A stretch of DNA of 64,000 nucleotides from Luteimonas sp. JM171. Its GTDB lineage: Bacteria > Pseudomonadota > Gammaproteobacteria > Xanthomonadales > Xanthomonadaceae. Location of the stretch: positions 801,162 to 865,161 of the forward strand of contig NZ_CP017074.1 in the NCBI RefSeq assembly GCF_001717465.1, written 5' to 3'. The notes under the pieces were generated by a model. The model had not been told where the DNA came from. It made no database searches and saw only the letters and a list, made by a program, of their open reading frames with translations. Below, in pieces: positions 51,613 to 60,013 of this stretch (the first letter of the stretch is position 1; every line of letters starts with the position of its first letter). The position numbers and the translations under genes were made by a program.

Positions 51613-54339
51613 TCAGCCCGTGTTCTGCACCCCGGCCGCAATGCCGTTGACGGTGGCGAACAGGGCCCGCAGCAGCTCATCGTCGCGGCTGCCTTCCGCG
51701 CGCCAGCGGCGCAGCAGCTCCACCTGCAGCAGGCTGATCGGATCGACGTACGGATTGCGCAGGCGGATCGACATGCGCAGGCGATAGTCGTTGGCGAGCA
51801 GTTCGTCCTCGCGCTTGATGGCCAGTATGGTGTCGCGGGTGCGCTTGAACTCCTCCGCGATGCCCGGGAAGAACGCCTCGTGCGCGTCGCCGGCCAGGCG
51901 CGAGTAGCGCTCGAAGATGTCCAGGTCCGACTTGGCCAGCAGCATTTCCACGTCGTCCAGCAGGGCGGAGAAGAACGGCCAGTCGCGGGCCATTTCCGCC
52001 ATCGCGTCCAGTCCGTGTTCCTCGATGCCCTGCTCCAGCGCGGTGCCCACCCCGTACCAGCCGGTCAGGCCGGAGCGGTTCTGCGACCACGAAAACACCC
52101 ACGGGATCGCGCGCAGGTTGGCGATGCCGCCGTCGCGCCGCCGCGAGGGTCGCGAACTGATCTGCAGCCGCTCGATCACGTCCACCGGGGTGGCGGCGCG
52201 GAAGTAGGCGTCAAAGCCCGGGTCCTCGTGCACCAGCGCGCGGTACGCCCGTCGCGAATGCGCGGCCAGGCCGGTGGCGATGTCGCGCCACGCGCGCGCC
52301 CGCGGCTCCTCCGGCCGCGGCCGCAGGCTGGCGCGCAGCACCGCGCCGGTCATCTGCTCCAGGTTGCGCAGGGCCAGCGCGCGGATGCCGTACTTGCGAT
52401 GGATCACCTCGCCCTGCTCGGTGACCCGCAGCCGGCCGTCCACGGTGCCGCGCGGCGCGGCGATGATCGCGCGTTCCGTCTTGCCGCCGCCGCGGCTGAT
52501 CGATCCGCCGCGGCCGTGGAAGAACACCACCCGCACGCCCGCTTCTGTAGCCAGCCGCATCAGGTCAACCTGCGCCCGCTGCAGCGCCCAGCGCGAGGCC
52601 AGCAGGCCGCTGTCCTTGGCGCTGTCGGAGTACCCCAGCATCACCACCTGCCGGTCGCCGCGCGCGCGCAGGTGGCGCCGATACACCGGATCCTCGAACA
52701 GCGAGCGCATGACGCCGGCGGCCGCATCGAGGTCGTCCACGGTCTCGAACAGCGGCGCCACGTCCAGCGGCACCTCGCCATCACCCTCGCCCTCTGTGCA
52801 GCCGGCGATGCGGGCCAGCGCCAGGACCGCCAGCGCGTCGGCGGCGCTGCGGCTCATGCTCACGATGTACGGACCGAAGGCGTCCTCGCCATAGCGCGCC
52901 CGCGCGGACTTGACGGTGCGGAACACCGCCAGCGAAGCCGCCGCAGCGTCCGCATCCGGCACCTTCGGCCGCGGCGATCCGATCAGCGCATGCAGCTGGG
53001 CCAGGCGCTCCTCGAGCGGCTTGTCGCCCCACGCGTCCTCGCCCAGCAACGCCCCGATCGCGATGTCATGCGCGGCCGAATCCTGGCGCAGGTCCAGCGC
53101 CGCCATGTGGAAGCCGAAGCTGCGCGCGCGCCGCAGCACCCGCTGCAGCGCCTGGCCGCCGGCGTGCTCGCCGCGGTTGGCGGCCAGGCTGGCCTCGATC
53201 AATTCCAGGTCGCCGATGAACTCATCGGCCGTGGCATAGGCATGCTGGCCGTCCGGCTGCAGCCGCGCCGCCATCAGCGCAAGCAGCTGCTTGTAGGGCA
53301 TGTCCTCGCGGCGCGCGGGCAGCTCCGCCGCGGCTTCAGGCATGGCCTCGCGATAGGCCGCCAGGCGCTCCTCCACGTCGCCGCTGATCCCGGCGCGGTC
53401 GCGGGTCTGGGTCAGCACCCGGCCCAATGCGCGCAGCTCGTCGCGGTATTGGGCCAGTACCTGCTCGCGCTGGGCCGCAAGGGCCGCGTCGATGGTCTCC
53501 GCGCCCACGTTGGGATTGCCGTCCATGTCGCCGCCCACCCAGGTGCCGAAGCGCAGCACGTTGGGAAGCCTGATGCGCTCGCCCCAGGCGGCTTCCACCG
53601 CGTCGCCAAACACGCGATAGAACGCCGGCAGCACCCGGAACAGCACGCCCAGGTAATGGCCGATGTGGTCAACCTCGTCTGTCACGGTGGGCCGGCGCGG
53701 AGGCGCTTCCGAGGTCTGCCAGGTGGTCGCCAGCGCCTGGCGGATGCGCGATTCGTCGCTGCGCCGCTCATCGGGCGTGCGGCAGCGGTCGATGTCCGCC
53801 ACCAGCCGCTCCACGATCACCTGTTCCTTGGCCAGCAGCACCCGCCGCACCGCCTCAGTGGGGTGTGCGGTGAACACCGGCTCCACCCACAGCCGCGGCA
53901 GCAGCGCCTGCAGCTCATCCAGCGTCACGCCGTCGGCGTGCAGTTCCGCCAGCACCGCCTCCAGCCCGCCCGGCTGCGGGCCGTCATCGCTGCGCTGGTG
54001 GTCGCGCCGGCGGCGGATGCGGTGCACCCGCTCGGCCAGGTTGATGGCGCCGAACCAGGCCGAGAATGCCCGCACCAGCGCATCGGCATTGGCCGGCGAC
54101 ACCCGCGCCAGCTCAGCGGCCAGGGCATCCACCGGCTCGTCGTCCTCGCGCCGCGCGATCGCCGCCCGCCGCACCGCCTCCACCTGCTCCAGCAGCGCCG
54201 GCGAGACCTGCTCGGCCAGCATCTCGCCCACCATCGCGCCCAGCCGGCGCACGTCGTCGCGCAGCAGCGCGTCGGTTTCGGCGAATTCCAGGTCCGCCCG
54301 CAGCCGGGCACGGTCGTTTGAAGTAGGCGTTGCGCTCAT
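51613..54339 (-). CDS. ppc: Phosphoenolpyruvate carboxylase
   Basis: Carboxylates phosphoenolpyruvate with bicarbonate to oxaloacetate, refilling the TCA cycle. The 908-residue product is of normal length. Key segments are FTAHPTEAVRR with the catalytic His near residue 160, the GGDMDGNPN motif, VMLGYSDSAKDSG, the mobile loop FHGRGGSISRGGG, and the C-terminal NTG. The second ATG (MSATPTS, 54339) is taken as start; an ATG at 54357 adds six residues. Neighbours gshA and engB are on the same strand but not obviously related in function. Confidence 0.96.
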   Translation of the reverse strand: MSATPTSNDRARLRADLEFAETDALLRDDVRRLGAMVGEMLAEQVSPALLEQVEAVRRAAIARREDDEPVDALAAELARVSPANADALVRAFSAWFGAINLAERVHRIRRRRDHQRSDDGPQPGGLEAVLAELHADGVTLDELQALLPRLWVEPVFTAHPTEAVRRVLLAKEQVIVERLVADIDRCRTPDERRSDESRIRQALATTWQTSEAPPRRPTVTDEVDHIGHYLGVLFRVLPAFYRVFGDAVEAAWGERIRLPNVLRFGTWVGGDMDGNPNVGAETIDAALAAQREQVLAQYRDELRALGRVLTQTRDRAGISGDVEERLAAYREAMPEAAAELPARREDMPYKQLLALMAARLQPDGQHAYATADEFIGDLELIEASLAANRGEHAGGQALQRVLRRARSFGFHMAALDLRQDSAAHDIAIGALLGEDAWGDKPLEERLAQLHALIGSPRPKVPDADAAAASLAVFRTVKSARARYGEDAFGPYIVSMSRSAADALAVLALARIAGCTEGEGDGEVPLDVAPLFETVDDLDAAAGVMRSLFEDPVYRRHLRARGDRQVVMLGYSDSAKDSGLLASRWALQRAQVDLMRLATEAGVRVVFFHGRGGSISRGGGKTERAIIAAPRGTVDGRLRVTEQGEVIHRKYGIRALALRNLEQMTGAVLRASLRPRPEEPRARAWRDIATGLAAHSRRAYRALVHEDPGFDAYFRAATPVDVIERLQISSRPSRRRDGGIANLRAIPWVFSWSQNRSGLTGWYGVGTALEQGIEEHGLDAMAEMARDWPFFSALLDDVEMLLAKSDLDIFERYSRLAGDAHEAFFPGIAEEFKRTRDTILAIKREDELLANDYRLRMSIRLRNPYVDPISLLQVELLRRWRAEGSRDDELLRALFATVNGIAAGVQNTG

Positions 54340-54378
54340 CGGCGCAAGGCTACACAACCCGGCGCCGCGTGCGCGCGA

Positions 54379-55746
54379 TCAGTAGGCGAACTCGCGGAAC
54401 ACCCGGTCGATGTCGCCTCCCCACTCCCCATGGAACAGCGCCAGCTTGCGCTCGGCCGGGGTCTCGCCTGATTCGGCGAACTCGATCAGCGGTTCCAGGA
54501 ACCGCACCTCGTTGCTGCCCTGGTCGTTGAGAGCGTTGCGGCGGGCGAGGCCGGCGGCGGAGATCTGCAGGGCGCTGATGGCCAGATCCTGGACCTTGCC
54601 GCCGCGGAACGGCAGGCCAAGCGCATGCTTGGGCACCCCGTCGCGCAGGGCGTTGCGCTCTTCCAGAGTGAAGTCCTTCACCAGGTCCCAGGCGGCGTCG
54701 AGCGCGGCATCGTCGTAGAGCAGTCCGACCCAGAACGCCGACAGCGCGCACAGCCGGTTCCACGGCCCGCCGTCGGCGCCGCGCATCTCCAGGAAGGTCT
54801 TGAGCCGCACCTCGGGGAAGGCGGTGGTCATGTGGTCGACCCAGTCCTTGAGCGTCGGCAGCTCGCCCGGCAGCGCCGGCAGCCGTCCCTCGAGGAAGTC
54901 GCGGAAGCTCTGCCCGCTGGCATCCACGTAGCGGTCGCCGCGCTGCACGAAGTACATCGGCACGTCGAGGATGTAGTCCACCCAGCGCTCATAGCCGAAA
55001 CCGTCCTCAAAGACGAAGTCGAGCATGCCGGTGCGGTCCGGGTCGGTATCGGTCCAGATGTGCGAGCGGTAGCTGAGGAAGCCGTTGGGCCTGCCTTCGG
55101 TGAACGGCGAATCGGCGAACAGCGCCGTGGCCACCGGCTGCAGCGCCAGCGCCACCCGGAACTTCTTCACCATGTCCGCTTCGCTGGCGTAGTCCAGGTT
55201 GACCTGCACGGTGCAGGTGCGGGTCATCATGTCCAGGCCCAGGTCGCCGACCTTCGGCATGTAGGCCCGCATGATCGAGTAGCGGCCCTTGGGCATCCAC
55301 GGCATGTCCTCGCGCCGCCACTTGGGCTGGAAGCCCATGCCCAGGAAGCCCAGCCGCAGCTCGTCGGCCACGGTCTTGAGCTCGAACAGGTGGTTGCCCA
55401 CCTCGCTGCAGGTCTGGTGGATGTTCTCCAGCGGCGCGCCGGAAAGCTCCAGCTGGCCGGCCGGCTCCAGCGACACCGAGGCGCCGTTGCGCGAGAGGGC
55501 GATGGTGCGTCCGTTCTCCTGCACCTCGGTCCAGTCGTAGCGGGTCAGGCCCTTGAGCACGGCCTCGATGCCGCGCTCGCCGTCGAACGGCGGCGGCCGC
55601 AGGTCCTCCATCTGGAAGCCGAACTTCTCGTGCTCGGTGCCGATGCGCCAGGCGGCGCGCCCCTTCTCGCCGGACTCCGGCACCGCCACCAGCTGCTCGC
55701 GGCGGGTGATGGGTGCTGCCTCACCCGCCTTGCTGGAACTCGACAT
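54379..55746 (-). CDS. gshA: Glutamate-cysteine ligase, plant/alphaproteobacterial type
   Basis: First enzyme of glutathione synthesis, joining glutamate and cysteine by a gamma-peptide bond with ATP. The 455-residue product has [12 protein letters not shown] near residue 35, [14 protein letters not shown] near residue 95 and [31 protein letters not shown] near residue 155, all from the active site of the class found in plants and Xanthomonas rather than the E. coli class. [12 protein letters not shown] at 55746 is chosen as the start; an earlier in-frame ATG at 55785 adds 13 residues. Glutathione made here serves the frmR-adhC-fghA pathway and the GST in this window. Confidence 0.93.
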   Translation of the reverse strand: MSSSSKAGEAAPITRREQLVAVPESGEKGRAAWRIGTEHEKFGFQMEDLRPPPFDGERGIEAVLKGLTRYDWTEVQENGRTIALSRNGASVSLEPAGQLELSGAPLENIHQTCSEVGNHLFELKTVADELRLGFLGMGFQPKWRREDMPWMPKGRYSIMRAYMPKVGDLGLDMMTRTCTVQVNLDYASEADMVKKFRVALALQPVATALFADSPFTEGRPNGFLSYRSHIWTDTDPDRTGMLDFVFEDGFGYERWVDYILDVPMYFVQRGDRYVDASGQSFRDFLEGRLPALPGELPTLKDWVDHMTTAFPEVRLKTFLEMRGADGGPWNRLCALSAFWVGLLYDDAALDAAWDLVKDFTLEERNALRDGVPKHALGLPFRGGKVQDLAISALQISAAGLARRNALNDQGSNEVRFLEPLIEFAESGETPAERKLALFHGEWGGDIDRVFREFAY

Positions 55747-55877
55747 TGACACCGCTCCGGGAAAGGACATCGCCGCGGGCGCCATGCACGCCCCGGCCTC
55801 GGCATTTTAACGGGGCCGGCGCTGGCGCGGCGTTCCGGCGCTGGAACACGCCATGGCGGCGCTACCGGCCCGCCCCC

Positions 55878-56483
55878 CTATAGCTCCAGCCAGCCCCCGA
55901 TCACCGCGCGCGCCTCGTCCACACCGGTCTTCTGCAGCGCGGAGAAAGTCTGCACGCTGACCCCGTCGCCATACCCGGCCTTGAGCTCCTTGCGCACGGC
56001 CTGCAGCACGTTGCCTGCCGCGCCGCGGCCGAGCTTGTCGGCCTTGGTCAGCAACGCATGCGCCGGCAGCCCGCGCGAGACCACATAGCCCAGCATCTGC
56101 CGGTCGTAGTCCTTGAGGGGGTGGCGGATGTCCATCACCACCACGAGGCCGCGCAGGGCTTCACGGGACTCGAAGTAGCCGGCGATGAAGGCCTGCCAGT
56201 GCGCCTGCAGCTCCCTGGGCACCTTGGCATATCCGTAGCCGGGCAGGTCCACCAGGTGCCGGTCTTCGTGCGGGTCCACCTGGAAAAACACCAGCTGCTG
56301 GGTGCGGCCCGGGGTCTTGGACACGCGCGCCAGCGCGTTCTGCTGGCAGATCGCGTTGAGGGCGCTGGACTTGCCGGCGTTGGAGCGGCCGGCGAAAGCA
56401 ACTTCGAACCCCTGGTCGGGGGGAAGCTGGGCCGGGGTGTGGGCGGACAGGCGGTAGCGGGCGCGGGCGAGCGGATTGGTCAT
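55878..56483 (-). CDS. engB: Ribosome biogenesis GTP-binding protein YihA/YsxC
   Basis: Essential GTPase for large ribosomal subunit assembly. The 201-residue product has G1 GRSNAGKSSALN near residue 32, G2 with SKTPGRTQ, G3 VDLPGYGYAKVP, G4 LTKADKLGRG and G5 TFSAL. The ATG at 56483 (MTNPLARARYRLSAH) fits the family; the frame is open upstream but runs over the promoter region. It is divergent from the cytochrome c4 gene with about 120 bp between starts, the usual arrangement in Xanthomonadaceae. Confidence 0.95.
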   Translation of the reverse strand: MTNPLARARYRLSAHTPAQLPPDQGFEVAFAGRSNAGKSSALNAICQQNALARVSKTPGRTQQLVFFQVDPHEDRHLVDLPGYGYAKVPRELQAHWQAFIAGYFESREALRGLVVVMDIRHPLKDYDRQMLGYVVSRGLPAHALLTKADKLGRGAAGNVLQAVRKELKAGYGDGVSVQTFSALQKTGVDEARAVIGGWLEL

Positions 56484-56604
56484 CGCGCTAGGATCGCACG
56501 CCGCGACGGCGCCCGCCGGTTTGACCGCACTTGTGCGCGCCGACGATAATCCGGCGTCCTGCCGGGCGCGCCGCGCCTGGCCATCGTGTTTCCGGAGCCC
56601 CGCA

Positions 56605-57570
56605 ATGCGCCACGCTCGCGCTTTCGCCATCGCCGGTCTGGCCGTCCTGACGGCCGCCGCCGTCGCCTATGCCCAGTCCACCACCGTGCCACTGGAAGAA
56701 GAAGCGCCGGTGGAGTCCGCCCCGCTCGTGACCCAGAGCGCCAGCGAAATCCTCGCCGACACCACCTGGGGCGACCCGGAAAACGGCGCCACCCTGGCCG
56801 CCACCTGCGCGGCCTGCCACGGCATGGATGGCAAGAGCACGGTGCGCGACATGTATCCGTCGATGGGCGGGCAGAGCGAGCGCTACATCGCCCACCAGCT
56901 GGCGCTGTTCAAGGCCGGCGAGCGCCGCAGCCCGATCATGGAGCCGTTCGCGCAGATGCTCAGCGGCCAGGAGATGCGCGACGTCGGCGCCTATTACGCC
57001 ACCCAGGAGACCGACACCGGCCTGGCCGACGACACCGTGGTCGAGGGCGGCGATTACGCCGGCATGAAGTTCTACGAGATCGGCCAGCAGCTGTACCACG
57101 GTGGTGATCGCCAGCGCGGGATCCCGGCCTGCATGGCGTGCCACGGCCCCACGGGCGCCGGCAACCCGGGCCCGGCCTATCCGCAGCTGAGCGGGCAGCC
57201 GTCCTGGTACGCCGCCCAGCGCCTGACGGAATACCGCTCGGGCGAGACCCTGCGCGAGGATCCGGCGCTGTTCAACATCATGGCCGAGGTCGCCGCGGAC
57301 CTCACCGACGAAGAGATCCAGGCCCTGGCCAGCTACATGGAAGGCCTGCACGCGCGGCCGGACGCCGCGACCCGCGCCGCCATGGCCCAGGTGGCCGCCG
57401 CCGAGCCGGCCGCGCCGGCCCCGGCGCCGGCTGAAGGCGACGCCGATGCCACCGATGCCACCGATGCCCAGGGCGCCGAGGCGGACGCAGGCGCCGAGCA
57501 GGCCGCCGAAGGCGATGCCGAAGCCCCGGCCGAGCCCGCCGCGGAGGCGGAGGCCGTGGAGCAGCAGTGA
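56605..57570 (+). CDS. Dihaem cytochrome c4 with acidic tail
   Basis: Periplasmic electron carrier with two c-type haems. After a signal peptide (AAAVAYAQ, residue ~24) and a Glu/Pro-rich linker come two haem domains: CAACH at residues 68-72 and CMACH at 176-180, with axial Met candidates in the MLSGQEM and NIMAEVA regions. The fold ends near residue 260. A further ~60 residues are almost only Ala, Glu, Asp, Pro and Gln with an ATDATDA repeat, an unusual acidic tail. It probably delivers electrons to a terminal oxidase. A strong terminator follows. Confidence 0.92.
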   Translation: MRHARAFAIAGLAVLTAAAVAYAQSTTVPLEEEAPVESAPLVTQSASEILADTTWGDPENGATLAATCAACHGMDGKSTVRDMYPSMGGQSERYIAHQLALFKAGERRSPIMEPFAQMLSGQEMRDVGAYYATQETDTGLADDTVVEGGDYAGMKFYEIGQQLYHGGDRQRGIPACMACHGPTGAGNPGPAYPQLSGQPSWYAAQRLTEYRSGETLREDPALFNIMAEVAADLTDEEIQALASYMEGLHARPDAATRAAMAQVAAAEPAAPAPAPAEGDADATDATDAQGAEADAGAEQAAEGDAEAPAEPAAEAEAVEQQ

Positions 57571-57622
57571 ACTTTCCCGGCTGCGCGCGGTCCAAGGCGG
57601 TACAGTCTCCTTGAAATCATGC

Positions 57623-57653
57623 GCCGGCCGGGCTGTTTCGGCCGGCTTTTTTT
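57623..57653 (+). terminator. Rho-independent terminator after cytochrome c4
   Basis: A 7-bp stem GCCGGCC / GGCCGGC with a ten-base loop, followed directly by seven T. It begins 52 bp after the cytochrome c4 stop and separates it from the DsbA genes. Confidence 0.88.
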
Positions 57654-57670
57654 CGTCCGGAGCACGCCCG

Positions 57671-58306
57671 ATGAAATCCCCCGCCCGTTGGCAAGCGCCC
57701 TTCCTCGCCCTCCTGCTCGCCGCGCTGCTCCCCGCAACCGCGCTGGCCCAGGCCCCGGTCGAGGGGCAGGATTACGTGCGCATCGAGGGCGGAGAGCCCT
57801 GGCAGCCGCTGGACGGCCAGGTCGAGGTGGTGGAAATCTTCGCCTACGCCTGCCACGTATGTGACCGCTTCGAGCCCATGCTCAAGGCCTGGGAACGCAC
57901 CCAGCCCGATGACGTGCGCGTGACCCGCCTGCCGGCCGCGTACAACGTGCGCGACGCCTTCGCCACCGCCTTCTTCGCCGCCGAAGCCATGGGCGAACTC
58001 GATGCAGTGCACGCGGCCACCTTCGACGCCATCCACCGGCGCGGGATCCTGGCGCGCAACGCCACCCATGCGGAAATCGCCGCGTTCTACGCCCAGCTCG
58101 GCGTCGACCGCGGCGAATTCGGCGCCCGGATGCAGGCGCCTGAAACCGCGCGCAAGCTGGAGGCCGCCCACCAATTCCTGCGGGCCAGCGGCGCCGAGGG
58201 CACGCCGACCCTGGTGGTGAACGGCAAGTACCGGGTGCTGGGACGCACGCTGGGTGAAATGCTGGAAATCGCTGAACAGCTCGTCGAGCTCGAGCGCGCG
58301 CCTTGA
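57671..58306 (+). CDS. Periplasmic thiol:disulfide oxidoreductase, DsbA-like
   Basis: A 211-residue DsbA-family protein that puts disulfides into exported proteins. Signal peptide ends ATALAQ near residue 27. The active site is C61-HV-C64 in EIFAYACHVCDRFEP, and the cis-Pro loop reads GTPTLVVNG. The helical insertion covers about residues 95-165. It starts right after the cytochrome terminator, and a paralogue follows 49 bp later. Paired DsbA genes here are usual for Xanthomonadaceae. Confidence 0.92.
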   Translation: MKSPARWQAPFLALLLAALLPATALAQAPVEGQDYVRIEGGEPWQPLDGQVEVVEIFAYACHVCDRFEPMLKAWERTQPDDVRVTRLPAAYNVRDAFATAFFAAEAMGELDAVHAATFDAIHRRGILARNATHAEIAAFYAQLGVDRGEFGARMQAPETARKLEAAHQFLRASGAEGTPTLVVNGKYRVLGRTLGEMLEIAEQLVELERAP

Positions 58307-58355
58307 TCCGGCGCCGACCTCCCCACAGATAGAGTCATAGCCAGAGACTGCACGC

Positions 58356-59138
58356 ATGAAGACTTTCCGACACGTAATCCTTTCCCTGATCCTGCCGCTG
58401 GCCCTGGTGGCCTGTGGCCAGGAGGATGACGCCGCAGCCACGGTGCCGGCGGCCCCGGCCGCGTCGGCGCAGCAGTCCGCCGCCGCGCCGGCCCCGAGGG
58501 AGGCATTCGAGCCGGTCCTGGGCACGCATTACGTCGAAATCCAGAACCCCGAGCCGTACATGCCGCTCAACGGCCAGATCGAGGTGGTCGAGGTGTTCGG
58601 CTACACCTGCCCGGCCTGCGCCAGCTTCGAGCCGGTGATCTCGGCGTGGAAGCAGCGCCAGCCCGACGACGTGCGCGTGACCCCGCTGGCCGCCCCGTTT
58701 GGCGGCTACTGGCAGCCGTACGCGAAGGCGTTCTATGCCGCCGAGGCGATGGACCTGCTGGACGCCACCCACAAGGCGATGTTCGATGCCGTCCACCGGG
58801 AACGCAGCCTGCCGCCGCAGGGCGTGACCACCGAGGCGCTCGCAAGCTTCTATGCCGCCCACGGCGCCGATGAAAAGAAGTTCGCCCAGGCCATGGAAAG
58901 CTTCGCCGTGAGCGGGCAGATGCGCCGCGCGCTGAAGTTCACCGAGCGCACCGGTGTGGACGCCACGCCCACCATGGTCGTCAACGGCAAGTACCGCGTG
59001 CTCAGCGGGCAGGATTTCCAGGACGTGCTGCACATCGTCGACCACCTGGTCGAGCTTGAGCGCGCCGCGGGTGCCGGCGATGCCGGCGGCGAGGCGGCGC
59101 CGGCCGCCGATGCGGAGGCGGAGGCCGCCACCGAGTGA
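58356..59138 (+). CDS. Second DsbA-like oxidoreductase, lipoprotein
   Basis: A 260-residue DsbA paralogue with a lipoprotein signal (LALVAC, Cys20), so probably anchored to a membrane on the periplasmic side. An Ala/Pro/Gln-rich tether of ~30 residues leads to the fold. Active site C85-PA-C88 in VFGYTCPACASF; cis-Pro loop ATPTMVVNG. The C-terminal ~25 residues are Ala/Glu/Gly-rich. Different active-site dipeptides (HV and PA) in the two proteins imply different redox potential or partners. Its stop overlaps the next start (GTGA). Confidence 0.92.
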   Translation: MKTFRHVILSLILPLALVACGQEDDAAATVPAAPAASAQQSAAAPAPREAFEPVLGTHYVEIQNPEPYMPLNGQIEVVEVFGYTCPACASFEPVISAWKQRQPDDVRVTPLAAPFGGYWQPYAKAFYAAEAMDLLDATHKAMFDAVHRERSLPPQGVTTEALASFYAAHGADEKKFAQAMESFAVSGQMRRALKFTERTGVDATPTMVVNGKYRVLSGQDFQDVLHIVDHLVELERAAGAGDAGGEAAPAADAEAEAATE

Positions 59139-59971
59139 GCACGGCGCCGGACTACTCCGCGGCGATCCGGCGCATGGCCGCGCGCGAGCTGGCGGCGAAG
59201 TCCCGTGAGCGCAAGCAGATCAAGCTGCTGAGCGCCAACATCCAGGCCGGCTCAAGCACGCGCCGCTACACCGACTACGCCGTGCGCAGCTGGTCGCATG
59301 TGCTTCCCGCCGGCGGCAAGCGCCAGGCGCTGGACCAGATCGCCGAGCTGGCCGGCAACCACGACATCGTGGGCCTGCAGGAAAGCGACCCGGGCAGCTG
59401 GCGCTCGGGCTTCACCAACCAGACCCACTACCTGGCCGAGCGCGGCGGGTTCGATTACTGGACCCACCAGCCCAACCGCAAGGTCGCCAACGTCGCCTCC
59501 AGCGCCAACGCGCTGCTCAGCCGCTATGAGCCGATCGAGGTGCTGGACCACCCGCTCCCCGGCCGGGTGCGTGGGCGCGGGCTGCTGCTGGCGCGATTTG
59601 GCGAGGGCGACGAGGGCCTGACGATCGCCGTGGCCCACCTGTCGCTGGGCGCGCAGTCGCGCAAGGCGCAGCTGGGCTACATCGCCGAGCTGCTCAGCGA
59701 CTATCCCAACGCTGTGCTGATGGGCGACTTCAACTGCACCGCCGACCGCCCGGAAATGTCGGTGCTTTACCGGAACACCTCGCTGCAGCCGAACGAAAGC
59801 TGCATCCACACCTTCCCCAGCTGGCGCCCGCAGCGCGCCATCGACCACGTGCTGATCACCAGCAGCCTGGCGGCCAGGAACATGCGCGCCCTGCCCGCGG
59901 CGCTGTCCGACCACCTCGCGCTGTCGGTGGAGCTGGACGTGCCCGAGGAAGCGCTGCGCACCGCGGGCTGA
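59135..59971 (+). CDS. Endonuclease/exonuclease/phosphatase (EEP) family protein
   Basis: A 278-residue EEP-fold protein, the group of metal-dependent nucleases and phosphatases. Visible are LLSANIQAG with the metal Asn, DIVGLQES with the metal Glu, AVAHLSLG, the LMGDFNCTADRPE motif with Asp and Asn, IDHVLIT, and the terminal SDHLALSVEL catalytic Asp-His. It begins with a GTG at 59135 that overlaps the DsbA stop by four bases. The N-terminal ~25 residues are basic. No signal peptide is seen. Substrate unknown. Confidence 0.88.
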   Translation: MSTAPDYSAAIRRMAARELAAKSRERKQIKLLSANIQAGSSTRRYTDYAVRSWSHVLPAGGKRQALDQIAELAGNHDIVGLQESDPGSWRSGFTNQTHYLAERGGFDYWTHQPNRKVANVASSANALLSRYEPIEVLDHPLPGRVRGRGLLLARFGEGDEGLTIAVAHLSLGAQSRKAQLGYIAELLSDYPNAVLMGDFNCTADRPEMSVLYRNTSLQPNESCIHTFPSWRPQRAIDHVLITSSLAARNMRALPAALSDHLALSVELDVPEEALRTAG

Positions 59972-59975
59972 TGGC

Positions 59976-60006
59976 GGTCCCGGTGAGCGAACCGCGCACC
60001 GGGACC
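59976..60006. terminator. Hairpin between EEP gene and TonB receptor gene
   Basis: Perfect 9-bp stem GGTCCCGGT / ACCGGGACC with a 13-base loop, lying between two convergent stops 42 bp apart. No U-tract; probably a shared terminator. Confidence 0.55.
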
Positions 60007-60013
60007 GGGACCC

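Noticed and set aside
50194..54321. Plus-strand open frame of 1375 codons opposite the MATE and ppc genes
   Set aside because: It is the antisense of two strong genes; composition is His/Arg/Gln/Gly-rich with no domain pattern, as expected from high-GC codon bias.
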